In this document: positions 35,931-48,868 of the stretch, piece by piece
Position numbering within the stretch: position 1 is the stretch's first letter
Layout of the letters: every line of letters begins with the position of its first letter
Assembly (NCBI GenBank): GCA_037953625.1
Contig: CM075655.1
Location: 14,402,001-14,466,000, forward strand
DNA: 64,000 nt
Direction: 5' to 3'
From: Crotalaria pallida
Lineage: Eukaryota; Streptophyta; Magnoliopsida; Fabales; Fabaceae
Program-made: the position numbers and the translations under genes
The notes under the pieces: generated by a model
What the model saw: the letters and a program-made list of their open reading frames with translations, nothing else
Told to the model about the DNA's origin: nothing
Database searches by the model: none

Positions 35931-37363
35931 TGGATGGACGGCCAAGATGGACTAATAGTGGAGGCCTCAGTTGTGGATAGAAAATCATGCATCATGCCAC
36001 CTGCATTATAAGAGATATAATGTTGAAAAATTGGTGTGCCCATATGTACTTGCATTATTGTCTGTCCATGATATACTTGTGTTTGTATTTTATATTATGA
36101 CTATTTGTTTAATGATGTGAGTGTTTAAAATGAATTTCAAAATGTTGCACCGAACCACAATTATTCCAAATGGATCGTGAGGTCACACGTCAAATTTTCA
36201 AGAAATAGTAAGAAAAACAAGGATTCTTAAGTGATCAAGCAGTGACTTGGCTTAGTTGTTTGTAACCAAGTCACACATCGATTAAATAGGAACCCCTCCT
36301 ATGCGACTCAAATCAATTTAGAATGAAACTCAATTTTCAAACTTGAAGTCAAAAGGAATGTAACTGTTTCAACTTTTGAAGATGAACAAAACTAAATTTT
36401 TCCAAGTCCAAGATACATTCTCTTTTTTCTTTGAGTTTACCAACCTTGAGTGATCTTTTACTCCTTCATTTAGGTTCCTACGAAATTAGATGGAGGTAGT
36501 TCTTTTTGGTGGTGTGCACGATTAAAATTTTTATTGAATTTTCGAACGAAACCAATCATTTCCTCATTAAGAGAGGAACATGATTTCCAAAGAATTTGTT
36601 TTTATAAATGCATCTCTATTTTCTAAGTGTTCCACCAGTATGGGATCTTTTTCCTAAATTTTAAATTCTCGTACTTAGTGATTATTCAAACCAAAGATTT
36701 TAAATGTGTGATGATTGTGGTGAATGTGTGTGTAGAAGTAAGTTTTAGTCCTAAGTTAGGCAGGATAGACTAAGACTAGCTTAGAAGGAAGTAGGGTTGA
36801 GTTATGGTTATGTGTGAAGTGTGTGATGTCGTGGATTGTTGTTGTGAATGTTTGAACCTTGTATGAGAATTATATGATTTACGTTTGTTTGGTTGTTGAA
36901 TGTGGTTGTTTAGGGCATAGGTATAGGATTTAAGTGGTAGGCTTGGAGTTAGATTGTAATCGACCCAAGCGGGTATTAGTGTTTAGAGCGTATTAGTACC
37001 CTTTCCAACCTCTGTTATAGAATTCCGAAGGGGACCTAGTTAACCTTAGAGACCATTTCCGACTTCCTTGGGAAGTTAAACCTGAGTTTTTAAGGACCCA
37101 AGACCCTTGAGAGTCTTTCTAATCGGACTCTTGAGAAGTTAGCTGCATGAAGAGTGAACCTTAGAAAACCTGTTAGAATCTTCGCATCAGAACTAACCCC
37201 ATTAAACCATAGTCGGTGCTCTTCAATGAGTGCAAGAGTCTAGTGGCGTACTCATGTTGAATGGTATGCCAATTCCAAGTGGGGGAGTAGAACCAAGTGA
37301 AGTAAGTGGTGTAGCTTAGCAACTCTTTTCCGGGATGGTTCTCCATTTAAGGATTTTGAAGAG

Positions 37364-37401
37364 GAATTTCGGGGACGAAATTCCAGTAAGTGGGGGAGAA
37401 T
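37364..37401 (+). other. E5 GGGA hairpin and polypurine tract
   Basis: Stem gaatttcg/cgaaattc around GGGA at 37364-37383, then the tract AAGTGGGGGAGAA before the LTR at 37402. Same order as in E3. Confidence 0.85.
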
Positions 37402-39889
37402 TGTAACATCCCTAAATTTATTCCCAAACATATTTAGTGTGGTAATGGGCTTAGAGTAAAGAGGGATGGGTATGGTAAGTTAATATTAGGAATTTAAAAG
37501 TGTTATTAGAGAATTAGAGCATAGGAATTAAGGAAGTTAGGAGTAGAAGATCCCTAGCTCTAAACCCAAATTCCACCGTTGGATGCGAAGATAAGTGTCT
37601 TAGGAAGCTTGCCTCAAAATTTGAGCAAGATCCGACGGCTAACGAAGAAGTTATGACGATTTGAAGTGCATAGGAAATAGTGGACTGAACCAGTTAATCG
37701 ATTAAGCTGGAGCTTAATCGATTAAGCTGGAGATTAATCGATCAAGGCCAGAAAGTTGGATTTTGGCCAAATTACATGGGTTAATCGATTAACCACCCAG
37801 TTAATCGATTAACCACTGCTGTATCAGACATAAAACATGAATTTTAAGTATTGTTCTTCATTTTCCTCTTCTCCCATTCGAAGCTCTCTTCTTCTCTCTT
37901 CCCCAATCCTTCTCCAATGTCAAAGTAACACCAAATCAAACCAAATTAACACCTCATAATCATTCCCCATCAACTCCCCATGATTTTCTATCAACAAAAA
38001 CCCCAATTTCATTCTCAATCCCTCAAATCCCCAATTCCCAATTCAAAACCCTAACTCTCTCAATCTTCCTCATTGGGTTGGATAATCATCAAGGGAGCTA
38101 GGAATTGGTCATGGATCAAGGAACTAGGGGTTTAAGAGTTTGTTCCAAGAGCTCGGTGGAGTGCTCTCTCTCTCTCCTTCTCTTTTCTTCAAAAAGGTAA
38201 GGGGAGTCTCTTTTCCACACCTTGAGTTAGGGATAGTTGGGGTATATAGTAGGACTTGGGTTAAGTAGTTGAATTGGGTTGTGGGTAGCAAAATAGCACA
38301 GGAATAGAATTGGTTTAAGGATGTTGAATGTATCTTTGTTTTAATTTAAATATTTAATTGATTTAATTTTGGTAAAATCCCTTATGAATGTTGGTAATGT
38401 AGGAAGTGAAGAACCCTAGGGAGTTGACTTATATTAAAGCACTCTGAGGCATACCTGAGTATGTCGAATTGATTGATGATATTTGCTGTATGATAAAAGT
38501 TTGCTATGTGCACTACATGAGTAAATGATGTCTATGATTATTGATTTTATTGGTGAAGTTTTGTATTTAATGTTAATTGACTGCTATTGCAAATATATGT
38601 ATGTGTTATGGAGCAAATTGATATAGGAAGAAAATGGAATGGAAACGATTATATGTGGTGTTAAGGCAAAACTATGAGATGGTGATAATATGTATGTTTA
38701 GGTTGAATATATTTGTACACTAAATGTGAAAATGTATAAAGGTGGAAATGGGAATAAAACAACTACATGTAAATTAAATGTGAAACGATGATGTTAAATA
38801 TGCGACAAGTATGTATGGATGGTATACAATTGTATCTCAATAATGATTATGTGTGAATGTGAAATTTATGCGTTGGCCTCTGATTTGAGGTGACGATTAA
38901 TGGAAAGATTTGATAATTGATATAGGGAATGAGTATGAATAAAGAATGAAAGGGAAAGGTGTGTAAGTGAAATTGTGATTATATGTGCTAAGTTGTTTGA
39001 GTAAGAAGATGAAAGTATGAATTGGCCTCTGATTTGAGGTAATGCGTAACAAAAGTGTAATAAGTGTGTTGGCCTCTGATTTGAGGTGACGATTAATGGA
39101 AGGTGATGAATTTGCTGACCTCTGTTATGAGGGGCCCAAAATGAATTAAAGTAATGAAGTGTTGACCTCTGACCTGAGGGACACAAGATGAAATGAATGT
39201 TAATGTGTTGACCTCTGACCTGAGGGACACGAAATGAATCAAAGTAAAGGAGTGTTGACCTCTGACTTGAGGGACACAAGATGAAATGAATGTTAAGGTG
39301 TTGACCTCTGACCTGAGGGACACCAAATGAATTAAAGTGATTGCGTGTTGACCTCTGATCTGAGGTACACAAAATGAAATAATGTAAAAAGGGGTACTGA
39401 CCTCTGACCTGAGGGGCACAAAATTTAAATAAGGAAAATTTTGTAGGCCTCTGTTGTGAGGTGCCAATTATGATGATTAAGTTTGTTTCATTGGCCTCTG
39501 ATTTGAGGTGATGTTCAGAATAAATGGAAAAAAAATGTGTTATTACTGAATAATTAGTTAATGGAAGCATTTTGTTATTCATGGCTTGGTTTGATTATGA
39601 TACTTGAGTTAGTATTATGTGCCTTTTTACTATCTTATGATTCAATGTGTTGTGAAAAGGCCTCACCCTTCGTGGTTAACATTTTAGGTGAAAGTCAAGG
39701 AGCTTGAGGATCAGAGTGTCGCAGTGGAAGAATTGGAAAGAAGGAAACCTTATGTTTGTGCTACTTGTATTGTAAATGGATGCCCAAATTTATTTGTAAA
39801 TTTGATCTGTGAAAAGAAATTTTTAAGTACACTATTTTAAATTATAAACTTTTACTCACTATTTTTGCTTATAAAATAAGGGTGTTACA
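37402..39889 (+). repeat. E5 3' LTR (2488 bp)
   Basis: Starts TGTAACATCCC and ends GGGTGTTACA. TAATCGATTA-type sites start at 37695, 37715 and 37735 (last one-base variant) and at 37782/37802, all 20 bp apart. Donor-like AAAAAG|GTAAGG with GT at 38197, acceptor-like ATTTTAG at 39687. The related E3 LTR has the same plan with a different array. Confidence 0.92.
38874..39510. repeat. CCTC/GAGG hairpin array in E5 LTR
   Basis: About a dozen units of the form CCTCTGAnnTGAGG, most 46-47 bp apart between 39118 and 39460. Arms CCTC/GAGG hardly vary while the loop changes (gattt, gacct, gactt, ttat, ttgt). The opposite-strand frames over this array are repeat translations, not genes. Confidence 0.88.
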
Positions 39890-40354
39890 TACCTAGCCTG
39901 CATCGAGATACGCCCTATCCCTAGTGGTATATGGACGTACTAGGAGCACCGAGCCACCTTTGAGGGGGAGGTGGAGAACACTCTCTACCACCCTAACCCT
40001 CTGGTTCGGGTGCGACCTCGTAGATTTAGGATCCCTTTAGTCTATACTATGCATGTTCCACCCTTTTACACATATAGAGGACCACCCTCGGCTCGACCAG
40101 TGCGTCGATTTCATACTTTTCGTTTTAGAGCTGCCACTCGTACTCATCCGTCTTCCCATAGAGTTGTTACTGAGGAGACTCCTTCTCCTGGTCCGACTGA
40201 CTTTGAGAGGACTGCTTCTGCAGATCCTAGGCCCGGTGGTGGGGTCTCTACACAGTCGGGCGAGGTCGAGGAGGATCCCGTGGAGGATGAGGACGAGGAG
40301 GAGGTGCCTGTCAAGCGTACTGTTTCTGCTAGAGGTGGACCTGCTGGTTCCTAG
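39890..40354 (+). pseudogene. LTR ORF copy in E2 5' LTR, broken
   Basis: Same ORF as at 57229-57702. The acceptor-like site, start codon and first few codons are lost at the E5 junction, and codon GAG is TAG at 39941-39943. The rest is nearly identical to the 3' LTR copy and stays in frame to the stop at 40352-40354. The function of the family is unknown. Since the intact copy is in the 3' LTR, this copy decayed after E2 inserted. Confidence 0.8.
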
Positions 40355-40989
40355 GAGCCTGCATAGCATAGATATTTTGGATCCTAGGTCTAGGGATAGA
40401 GCTGCAGAGGATCAGAGGAGCTGCTGAGGACATGGATGACCTGCTCTGGGACTTCTATTTTGAGTTTGTTATATATTGTACATATTTTGAGAGGTCTTAA
40501 AGTGAGGTGTATTTTTGAGCAGCTGGTTATGTATATGTTTTTCTACTTGCTACTGTGATACTGGTGGGGGTTTTATGTTCTGATATATATATAAATATAT
40601 ATATATATATGATGTTTTTCTTTACCTCAGCAGTGCCCCACAAGTATTGTTTTTACTTCCGCATACTCTGATTTTGGTTCAAAAGGATTCGGCAATAAGT
40701 TTATATTCTATAAGTTCGATCAATCTCAAGAGACAAATAATATCTTTTTAATCAACGCTATGGATATGTTCTATTATATTAAAAAGACATTGTCTCGAGA
40801 GCCTTTTTGTGGTTAAGATATTATTAAGCCGAATTCAAATTATTCGTCAAGGTTAAAGGTGTTTATAATTGAGCAAGTACAAACTAAAAAGGAAAAATTT
40901 TTCTAGACCAAATTTTTGGATAGCAAGTATTCTATATTTGGAAATATTAATTATTTTCAATATATAAAGCAAGGGTGTCACACGTTTGG

Positions 40990-41001
40990 TGGTATCAGAG
41001 C
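40990..41001 (+). other. E2 primer binding site, tRNA-iMet type
   Basis: TGGTATCAGAGC, 7 bases inside the 5' LTR end at 40982. Same type as E1 and E4. Confidence 0.95.
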
Positions 41002-41152
41002 AATGGTCCTGTCCCTCATGGCCCTGATGATGCAGCTAAGTATGATATTCAATGTTATTTGAATATGCTTGAGTAAGATAGTTGAATAAGCTAGTGGTGC
41101 TTACACTTTAAAGACCTTTTAGTGACCCAAAGTCCATAGTGCAGGTCTTTCT

Positions 41153-42120
41153 ATGGCAACCAGAAATAGAAATTATACGAATGAAATGTTAGAACGTATT
41201 ACGACTGTGCTGGAAGGTATGCAGCAGCAGCAGCAACAGCAGCCACCTCAAGGACGAGCTGGTAACCCACATGTTGGTAATGTGGTGAATAATGATGCAA
41301 AGACTCTGTCGGAATTTAGAAAGTGCAATTCACCAAGGTTTGAAGGAGGATACAAACCTGATGAGGCAAATAAGTGGTTGTATGAGATCAATAAGATTTT
41401 CAGAACTTTAGACTGTTCGGATGATCAGAAGGTGACCTATGCAGTTTATATGCTTCATGGGGAAGCTGAGAACTGGTGGGATCATACGGTACAATTGCTG
41501 AATTTTGAGAGAAGAGCATTCAACTGGGGAGTGTTTATGGAGAAATTCCTTAATAAATATTTCCAGAAGATTTAAGGAGAAAGAATGAGGTAGAGTTCAT
41601 GCAATTGAAACAGGGAGATATGAGTGTAGGAGAATATGCTGCTAGATTTGAGGAATTGATGAAATATTCTCCCTACTACTTGAATAACCCTGATGAAAGG
41701 AGTAAATGTGTCAAGTTTGAAGGTGGACTGAGACCGGAGTTGAAGTCTATTTTCAGTTACCAGAGGATTCAGAGTTTTCCTGCCCTTGTGGATATGTTCA
41801 GAATGTATGAGGATGATAAGAAAGCTGAGTTAGTAGGAAGCCAAGGAAAGGGTAGTGGACAGAACTATGGACCCTAGAGGAAGAAGAGGTTTGATCACCG
41901 GAATAATGGTCCATATGCTCAGAAGAACAAGGGCAAGGGCAAAGCTGTGATTGATAACAGAAACAAGTCTCGCCATAATGCTCCTTATTGTGAGAAGTGT
42001 AGGCGTTATCACCATGGTCAATTCTGCTGGTCCACAGGAGGGTGTTTCAAATGTGGAAAGCAAGGTCATTTTGCCCGTGATTGCAGAGAGCCCGCAAAAG
42101 GTGATGCTAAAGGATCTGCT
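41153..42120 (+). pseudogene. gag: E2 gag, one frameshift and one stop
   Basis: Gag structural protein. It starts at ATG 41153 (MATRNRN), followed by a poly-Q run from CAG repeats, then the capsid-like region (KWLYEINKIF, AENWWDHTVQLL). A missing base near 41563 shifts the frame and gives a stop just after NKYF; the next frame continues with SVGEYAARFEELMKYSP and FEGGLRP. A TAG at 41875-41877 (CAG in E1) stops that frame. Two zinc knuckles follow in frame: CX2CX3HX4C (C15, C18, H22, C27 counting from 41947) and CX2CX4HX4C (C33, C36, H41, C46). Domain order and spacing match E1 gag. Confidence 0.92.
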
Positions 42121-44040
42121 GGCAAGTCTGTGGTGCAAGGAAAAGTGTTTACCCTGAGTGGTAATGAAGCAACCCAAACCCCGAATCTCGTGCAAGGTAA
42201 CTTTTTGCTTAATGATCAACGTTGCAAGATTATGTTTGATTCTGGAACTACACATTCTTTTGTTTCTCCTGAATGTGTGAGTAGGTTGAATCTTGTTGTT
42301 TCTGATTCGCCTTATTGTCTTAGTATAGATACCCATACTGGAATACCCATCTTTACCTCTAAGGTTTGCTTAGGGTGTGAAGTCGAAATTTTTAGTCGTG
42401 TTTCTAAAGTAGATTTGGTTTGTCTCCCTAAGTTACAATTATATGTGATCTTGGGTATGGATTGGTTGATGAAGAACCAAGTGATCATCAATTGCGAGAG
42501 AAAGACAATCCAATATAGGATCCTTGAACCTGAAGGTTACATGTGTTTATTCTCTGCTACCGGAGAAGAAGAGACAATACCAATAGAAGAGATTCCTGTG
42601 GTGAGGGAATTTCCGGAAGTATTTCCTGAAGAGATATCAGGATTACCTCCGAAGCAGGAAATAGAGTTTGGGATTGATTTAGTTCCTGGAGCTGGTCCCA
42701 TCTCTATTGCTCCTTATAGAATGGCATCACCAGAAATGGCAGAAATGAAGAAGCAGATAGAGGAGTTGCTGCAGAAGCATATGATTAGGCCAAGTGTTTC
42801 GCCTTGGGGAGCTCCACTACTGTTTGTTAAGAAAAAGGATGGAAGTATGAGAATGTGTGTGGACTACAGACAGTTGAATAAGGTCACCATTAAGAATAAG
42901 TATCCTTTGCCAAGGATTGATGACCTTATGGATCAAGTTAGGGGAGCTGCAGTGTTCTCCAAGATCGATCTGAGATCGGGCTATCATCAGATAAGGATAA
43001 AGGAAGAAGATATACCCAAGACTGCATTTCGATCTCGATACGGTCATTATGAGTATGTTGTGATGCCGTTCGGATTGACTAATGCACCTGCTATTTGCAT
43101 GGATTATATGAACCAGATCTTTAGACCCTACCTGGATTTGTTTGTAGTGGTGTTTATAGATGATATTTTGGTCTATTCTAAGAATCCGGAGGAGCATGAA
43201 GAACATCTCAGGATTGTGTTGAAAGTCCTGAAGGAGAAGCAGTTGTATGCCAAACTTGCGAAATGTGAGTTTTGGTTGAATGAAGTAAAGTTTCTAGGGC
43301 ATGTAATCTCTAAGGAAGGAATTGCGGTGGATCCAGCGAAGGTGAGTTCAGTGTTGAAATGGGAACAGCGTAAGACTGTGACTGAGGTGAGAAGTTTCTT
43401 AGGGCTGGCTGGATACTATCGTCGGTTCATAGAAGGATTTTCCAAGATTGCATTGCCTTTGACCAAGTTGACTCGGAAAGATCAACCGTTTGTGTGGGAC
43501 GACAGGTGTGAAAGTAGTTTCCGAGAGTTAAAGGAAAGGTTAACATCGTCTCCTGTGTTAATATTACCTGACCCTCACAAGAGTTTTGAGGTGTATTGTG
43601 ATGCATCTAAGCAAGGACTGGGGTGTGTGTTGATGCAAGAAGGAAGAGTAGTGGCTTATGCATCACGACAGTTAAAGAATCATGAAGTGAATTACCCGAC
43701 ACACGATTTGGAATTAGCTGTGATCGTGTTTGCCTTAAAGATATGGAGGCATAATCTCTATGGCACTACTTTCCAAGTATTTAGTGACCATAAGAGTTTG
43801 AAATATCCGTTCGACCAAAAAGAGTTGAACATGAGGCAAAGGAGGTGGATGGAGTTTTTGAAGGATTATGACTTTAAACTCCATTACCATCCGGGTAAGG
43901 CGAATGTGGTTGCGGATGCTTTGAGTCGGAAAGCAATTCACTTAAGTGCAATGATGGTAAAGGAAGCAGCTTTGATCGAGGAATTCAGAGACTTGAGCTT
44001 GTTGATGCAAGTGGAATCATCAAGCATCAAGTTAGGAATG
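42121..44040 (+). pseudogene. pol: E2 protease, reverse transcriptase and RNase H, cut by E6
   Basis: The best-preserved coding stretch of the window: one frame from the gag knuckles to the E6 junction. Counting residues from 41947: protease D98 in MFDSGTTHSF, then VILGMDWLMKNQVII; RT motifs DLRSGYHQIRIK, VMPFGLTNAPA and FIDD with D405 and D406; RNase H VYCDASKQGLG with D552, THDLELA and FSDHKS. It ends at 44040 in KLGM, where E6 inserted with TSD gaatg; pol resumes at 53323. No stop lies inside this block, so the enzyme domains themselves could be intact, but the whole polyprotein cannot be made. Confidence 0.95.
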
Positions 44041-44228
44041 TGTTGATTGTCTAGCAAGAGTACTAGGTCGACAAGTAATACAGATAGTAAGTGAGTATCG
44101 TTCCACTCGGGGATTGCAAATTGTTTCTAATAACTTTTCACCAATTCGTAATTATTAATGCAACTTGTTATTGAATTTTAGAAGGAGAAGGAGAATTTAA
44201 ATAAAATAAAATAAAAAGATTGAGGAGA

Positions 44229-47200
44229 TGTAACACTCCTTGTATATCATCTTACTTTATAGGAAAAGTAATAAGTTTATGAATACTTGGACTTGTTATC
44301 GTGGGAAAAAGATCTGAAAATAAGAATTTTCCCTTCCCTTGAAAATTCCTTTTCACAAACACTTGATTAATAATGAGGTTGACTAACAAAATCAGAGTTT
44401 GCGGAAACATAGTAAAGTAATCATATTATGCCCCCAAAATATATCAAGTGTAACAAGTCCATGGATACCAAATAATTATTATTATGAAACCGAATTCATC
44501 TTATGATACCTCTTTCAAAATGTGTATCATATAAATACTATTAAAAAAATAGAGATGTTATAGAGCTGGTCACTGGTCCTCTATCCAAACATTCATCTGG
44601 CCGGATCCTTGATATCTGCACAACGGGTTCCCAACCCACACCTTCTACACTCTGCATGCACCTAAGGGACATCTCCCTTTACTAATTTTTGTGCAAGTTA
44701 GATGCACGATCAACACCTAATAAGGGCATGGGGGTTAGCTATACATATTCGCATAATCAAATGAGAATAAAACTAACATCCACACGTCAACATGTAGCAA
44801 ATCATGATGCATAATCATATGAGCACACCCGGTTAATCATAATAATTCTTTCAATGCAGGTGGCATGATGCATGATTTCCTTCCACAGCTGAGGCCTCTA
44901 ACAAAGTCCATCTTGGACGTCCATCCAATGCACCGTTGTGTTCCCGGAACACTGACATTCGTTCCCAGAACGTAATGCCAAACCATACTTGGATAATACG
45001 CATCACTCCCAGAGTGTGCATCACGTTCCCAGAACGTGTAGCAAACCATACTTGGAATAATAAGCATCACTCCCAGAGTGTGCATCACGTTCCCAGAACG
45101 CATAAAAACCAGGTCCCGGACACTGGCCACATTCCCAAAATGTGTCATCAAGTAGGTTGCATATCAATATGTTCCCAGAACACTAACATAAGTTCCCAGA
45201 ACGTATATAACCAGGTCCCAGACACTGGCCACATTCCCAGAATGTGTCATCAAGTAGGTTACAAATTTGGTACTCCCGGAGTACCCTCCTCATATTCCCA
45301 GAATATGATAATCATTTCCTACCAACTCATCTTCCATTCTATATGCATGAATGCACAATCATTAAGGTTGGTTTTTATCTTTAATTCTATTATTATACCA
45401 ATGTGTTCCCAGAACACTAACATACGTTCCCAGAACGTATCACAAACCATACTTGGAATATAATCAAGCACCACTCCTAGAGTGTGCATCACGTTCCCAG
45501 AACGTGTCAAAGAAACCATTTCCCAGACAATGGCCACATTCCCCCGAATGTGTCATCAAGTAGGTTGCATCAGTTTGGTACTCCTAGAGTACAGGGTCAT
45601 GTTCCCAGAACATGACAAACAATCCTTGCCAACCTATTTCATTACCTTTCTCTATGCATGGTTTGCATACATAATTACTAAGGTTGGTCTTTCCATTGAT
45701 TCCATTATTATGACTTAGAAAAACACAACTTCTGAATGATATCTTGAGGTATGGCTTTACTCATAAAATTCACCTTTGAATTTAAATTTAACATACGCTC
45801 AAAGACCTGGATTGAGAGAGTATAATCATTGGTATTAACAATCCTTATTCAAAAACTTAACTTTAATTTTTAAGTTTCAGGTACTAACCGGTTACATCAT
45901 CACCTAACCGGTTAGAATTTACAGACCTGAATACAAAACCACTGATTTTCAAAGAGTCTTTTCTTGAATTCTCTACTCAATCCAATAACAAGGTCTTAGC
46001 ATAACAGAATACCTCAAGTTCAACACATAATATCATTCAAAAGATCTAAGTCATAATCCAATTTCATTTATGCATAATTTCCTCTTGAAATTATAATTTG
46101 ATATTAAGGTATTAACTCATTACTTCCAATCTAAACCAAATAGTGCTCAATTACATAGTTTTAGATTGGTATTTGTATGAAATTCTAGCTTAAACTTGAG
46201 TACAAATGGTATGGAAACTTAGTCAATTTCAGAAATTCATTTTCTTTGAAAATTGACAGTATCTAACCGGTTACAAATTTCGACTAACCGGTTAGATTAT
46301 GCAGTCTGTACATTGAAAAATGAGGATTTGCATACCATTCTTTTCAATACTCAAATCTAACCAATTTCATCAATCAAAAGAGTTCACATACCTTAATACT
46401 AGTATGTTCAACCACAGAAACATATCTATCTTGCATGCATTCAATTTAGATACTCAAATTGCACATAATTGCACATATTTCACAACTTAATGCATCAATT
46501 CACATAATATCCAAATAAGTCATGAATCCAACATCAATATAGCTTGCATGCATCTAGATAACATTGCTCATAACAACAATTGAGCTCAGATTGGCCTCCA
46601 AGCCACTTAACCATTTTAACTTATGCCCTTTGAGTCTCTTGGTGACTCATTCTATATTCTACCACAATTTATTCTCATTCTAGCAAATATTAAGCTTCCC
46701 CCTTACCTCTAAGGTGTGCTTTATGAATTTAATCTCTGGAATTTGCAAGATCTCCCCAGAATCCACAATCTCCATTTTCAGCCAACAACAGGTTGACAGG
46801 GTCCAAAAACTACAAGATTTGACACATGAATTGGACAAACAAATTGGGGAAAACCATCAATACTCACTCTATGCAACATGCACTAAAGATTTGAACAGAT
46901 TTGAGACTCAAAAAGTGCATGTGCTTACCCAAATCGAAGTCCAAAGCAAGCTCCAGAAACTCAGAATCAGTGTTGACAGCTCCAACACCCTTACTTTGCA
47001 AGCTTCATTCTCTTGATTCAGGGACTCTCAAATCACAAATTTAATATCAATACAAAGCCCTTGATGTGAGCTTTGTAACAGTGTATCACTCATAGTCTAA
47101 CTCTCAGGAACGAAAGAGAACAGAGAGGACGAATACAGCCTCAAAAAAACAGAGCATCAACACACATAAGGAACAAATGACCCAATTTGATTCACATTGA

Positions 47201-47643
47201 GGCCTTATATAGTCAAATTTGGAGCTCCATGCATAAGGACACGCGTATCCCACTAAATATGAAGGCTGATTCGTGGCAAATTTTCGTTAATTCCAGTGAT
47301 TACTCATCAAAATCCATTAACCTAGTTTCTGGGTTCATCGTGTAACTGGTTACAGAGCCCTTCTAACTGGTTACATACTGATAAAATTCAAAAATTAATA
47401 ATTTAATTACTCTTTCTTCAAAAACCTTTTTAATATTGCAATTAGGTCCCAACCCAAGGACTAAATTACAATATTCACATTTTTGTACAAAATAACCATT
47501 TAAAAATATATCTTATATTTTTACATATAACAACATCTAATGTACAAAAACTAAAACCTTCAAAACTAATATAAATCAATTATAAAATAATTGTTATAAT
47601 TAATTTCTTGGTTATTTGGGAGACGAAAATTAGGGGTGTTACA
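44229..47643 (-). mobile_element. S1: solo LTR of the E2 family (3415 bp), ORF-less
   Basis: Perfect TSD ggaga (44224-44228, 47644-47648). On the minus strand it starts TGTAACACCCCTAATTTTCG like the E2 LTR and ends GGAGTGTTACA. TAACCGGTTA-type pairs lie at 45885/45905, 46264/46285 and 47343/47364 (the last as taactggtta). An acceptor-like TTATTAG|GT lies near 44735 on the minus strand, but the LTR ORF does not follow: only about 700 bases separate the array from the LTR end, against about 1340 in E2. Confidence 0.93.
44938..45614. repeat. Hairpin array in S1
   Basis: A longer version of the E2 array on the opposite strand, apparently partly duplicated. Examples: gtgttc/gaacac (44938-44952), cgttc/gaacg with loop cca (several), actc/gagt, acattc/gaatgt, catgttc/gaacatg (45598-45614). 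Loops are mostly cca or ccg, the complement of the E2 tgg/cgg. Confidence 0.88.
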
Positions 47644-48868
47644 GGAGATAAGATGGTTAGAAAGCAATAGAAAAAGGTTAAGAACCTGGTTTCGTTGTAT
47701 GATTCACTTATTTAACTATGAATTAGGTTTTCCTTCAAATCAAGAACAATTCCTAAATTAGTAACTATCAGATCTCTCATGTTTAGTTACCGTTTATTTT
47801 TCTGATTATTAATTCTCAATCTCTCAAGTAATTAAATTACCAAATAAATAATTTATTAAGAACATGGAATTAATTAGTTATATAACTAACCAATTAGATC
47901 TCTCTGTATTGAATAGTTATACCGTTGAATTGCATGACCTATTCTAAATCCTAATTCTCATTAGTAACTTAGAAAATCCACAACATAAATTGCGCAGGTT
48001 TATGTGATAAAAACACAATCAACGCTTGATTTAAAAACAGGAAAACACTAAATCATAAATTAAAATTAGTTACACCATACAATTTACACCATGTTCCTAA
48101 CAAGATGTTTTAGTTACACATATAGAAATAAAGAAAACAGAAGCAAAGAGAAAACCTCATATCATAGACAATACAGGCTAACTCTCCAAGAGACCTTCAA
48201 TCCTCACGCAGATCTCTCTTGTAGTGATGATCTCCAATCTTTGTGCCTTGCCTCCTTGCTCTCAATAGATGTTACTAACCTCTCTCTCTAATCCTAATTG
48301 AATTCTATTATCTCAAAACCTACTGAAAACTATTTACAAATCCTCTATTTAAAGAATAAAACAGATCCTAAAATAAATTTTAATTAAATCTAGTAGATAA
48401 GGTCCATGTTTATCTTCTAATTTCTGACCAAGTATAAGATATGAAGTCAAATTAGACTTCTCTTCTTCTACTTTGTTCAGAATCCGGTCAAATTGGGCCT
48501 TCAGCAGTACGCGCGCCCCAGGCGCACGCGACCTCGCGCCCCAGGCGCGCAGGTCTGATGACAGCTTCTTTTCCACACAGGCGCGCCTCAGGCGCGCGTG
48601 AAAGTTCCCAACTCCGTTTTGCTCCGTTCTTTTTCCTACTTCAAGATCTTTTCGTCCTCTTTTCAGGTCCATAAATATTTTCTCCATTTTGAGCTCCAAA
48701 AAGTACCTGAAACACTAGCAAACGGATCAAAACGTTGAAAGGACCCTAAAATACTAAAAATAATTAAAATCTACTAAAAAGTCCTAAATTTGCTAGAAAA
48801 ACAAGCCAAATACATAGTAAAAGGGAGTCCAAATAATGCTCAAATCTATATATATTGGACCTAAATCA

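Larger units (their letters stand above)
36095..39889 (+). mobile_element. E5: 5'-truncated relative of E3 (interior end plus 3' LTR)
   Basis: 36115-37401 is homologous to the E3 interior from about 14888, lacking roughly 550 bases that E3 has near 15490-16020 and carrying an extra stretch near 37045-37180. 37402-39889 is its 3' LTR. The 5' LTR and 5' interior are missing, and about 63 bases of the E2 LTR target are lost at the junction, so no TSD can be seen. No coding region. Confidence 0.85.
33699..40982 (+). repeat. E2 5' LTR, interrupted by E5
   Basis: Starts TGTAACATCCC and ends GGGTGTCACA before the PBS. 33699-36094 and 39890-40982 align with the 3' LTR; about 63 bases of LTR sequence seen at 57177-57239 are missing at the E5 junction. 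It contains TAACCGGTTA pairs, TATATAA (34137-34143), donor-like TTTAG|GTAAGC with GT at 34403, and the hairpin array (about 35717-35930). Confidence 0.93.
44041..48868 (-). repeat. E6 3' LTR, interrupted by S1
   Basis: 44041-44228 and 47649-48868 align with 51889-53317. On the minus strand the LTR runs TGATTTAGGTCC to CAATCAACA. It contains GC-rich inverted repeats near 48513-48600 with GCGCCCCAGGCGC starting at 48513 and 48536, 23 bp apart. No gene. Confidence 0.92.

Noticed and set aside
38866..39582. 238-codon minus-strand frame over the E5 array
   Set aside because: It follows the 46-47-bp repeat and contains only repeat translation.
40037..40427. Antisense and +1 frames over the LTR ORF (also 57385-57775)
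   Set aside because: Shadows of the conserved frame; only the frame of 57229-57702 matches the E1 copy in protein sequence.
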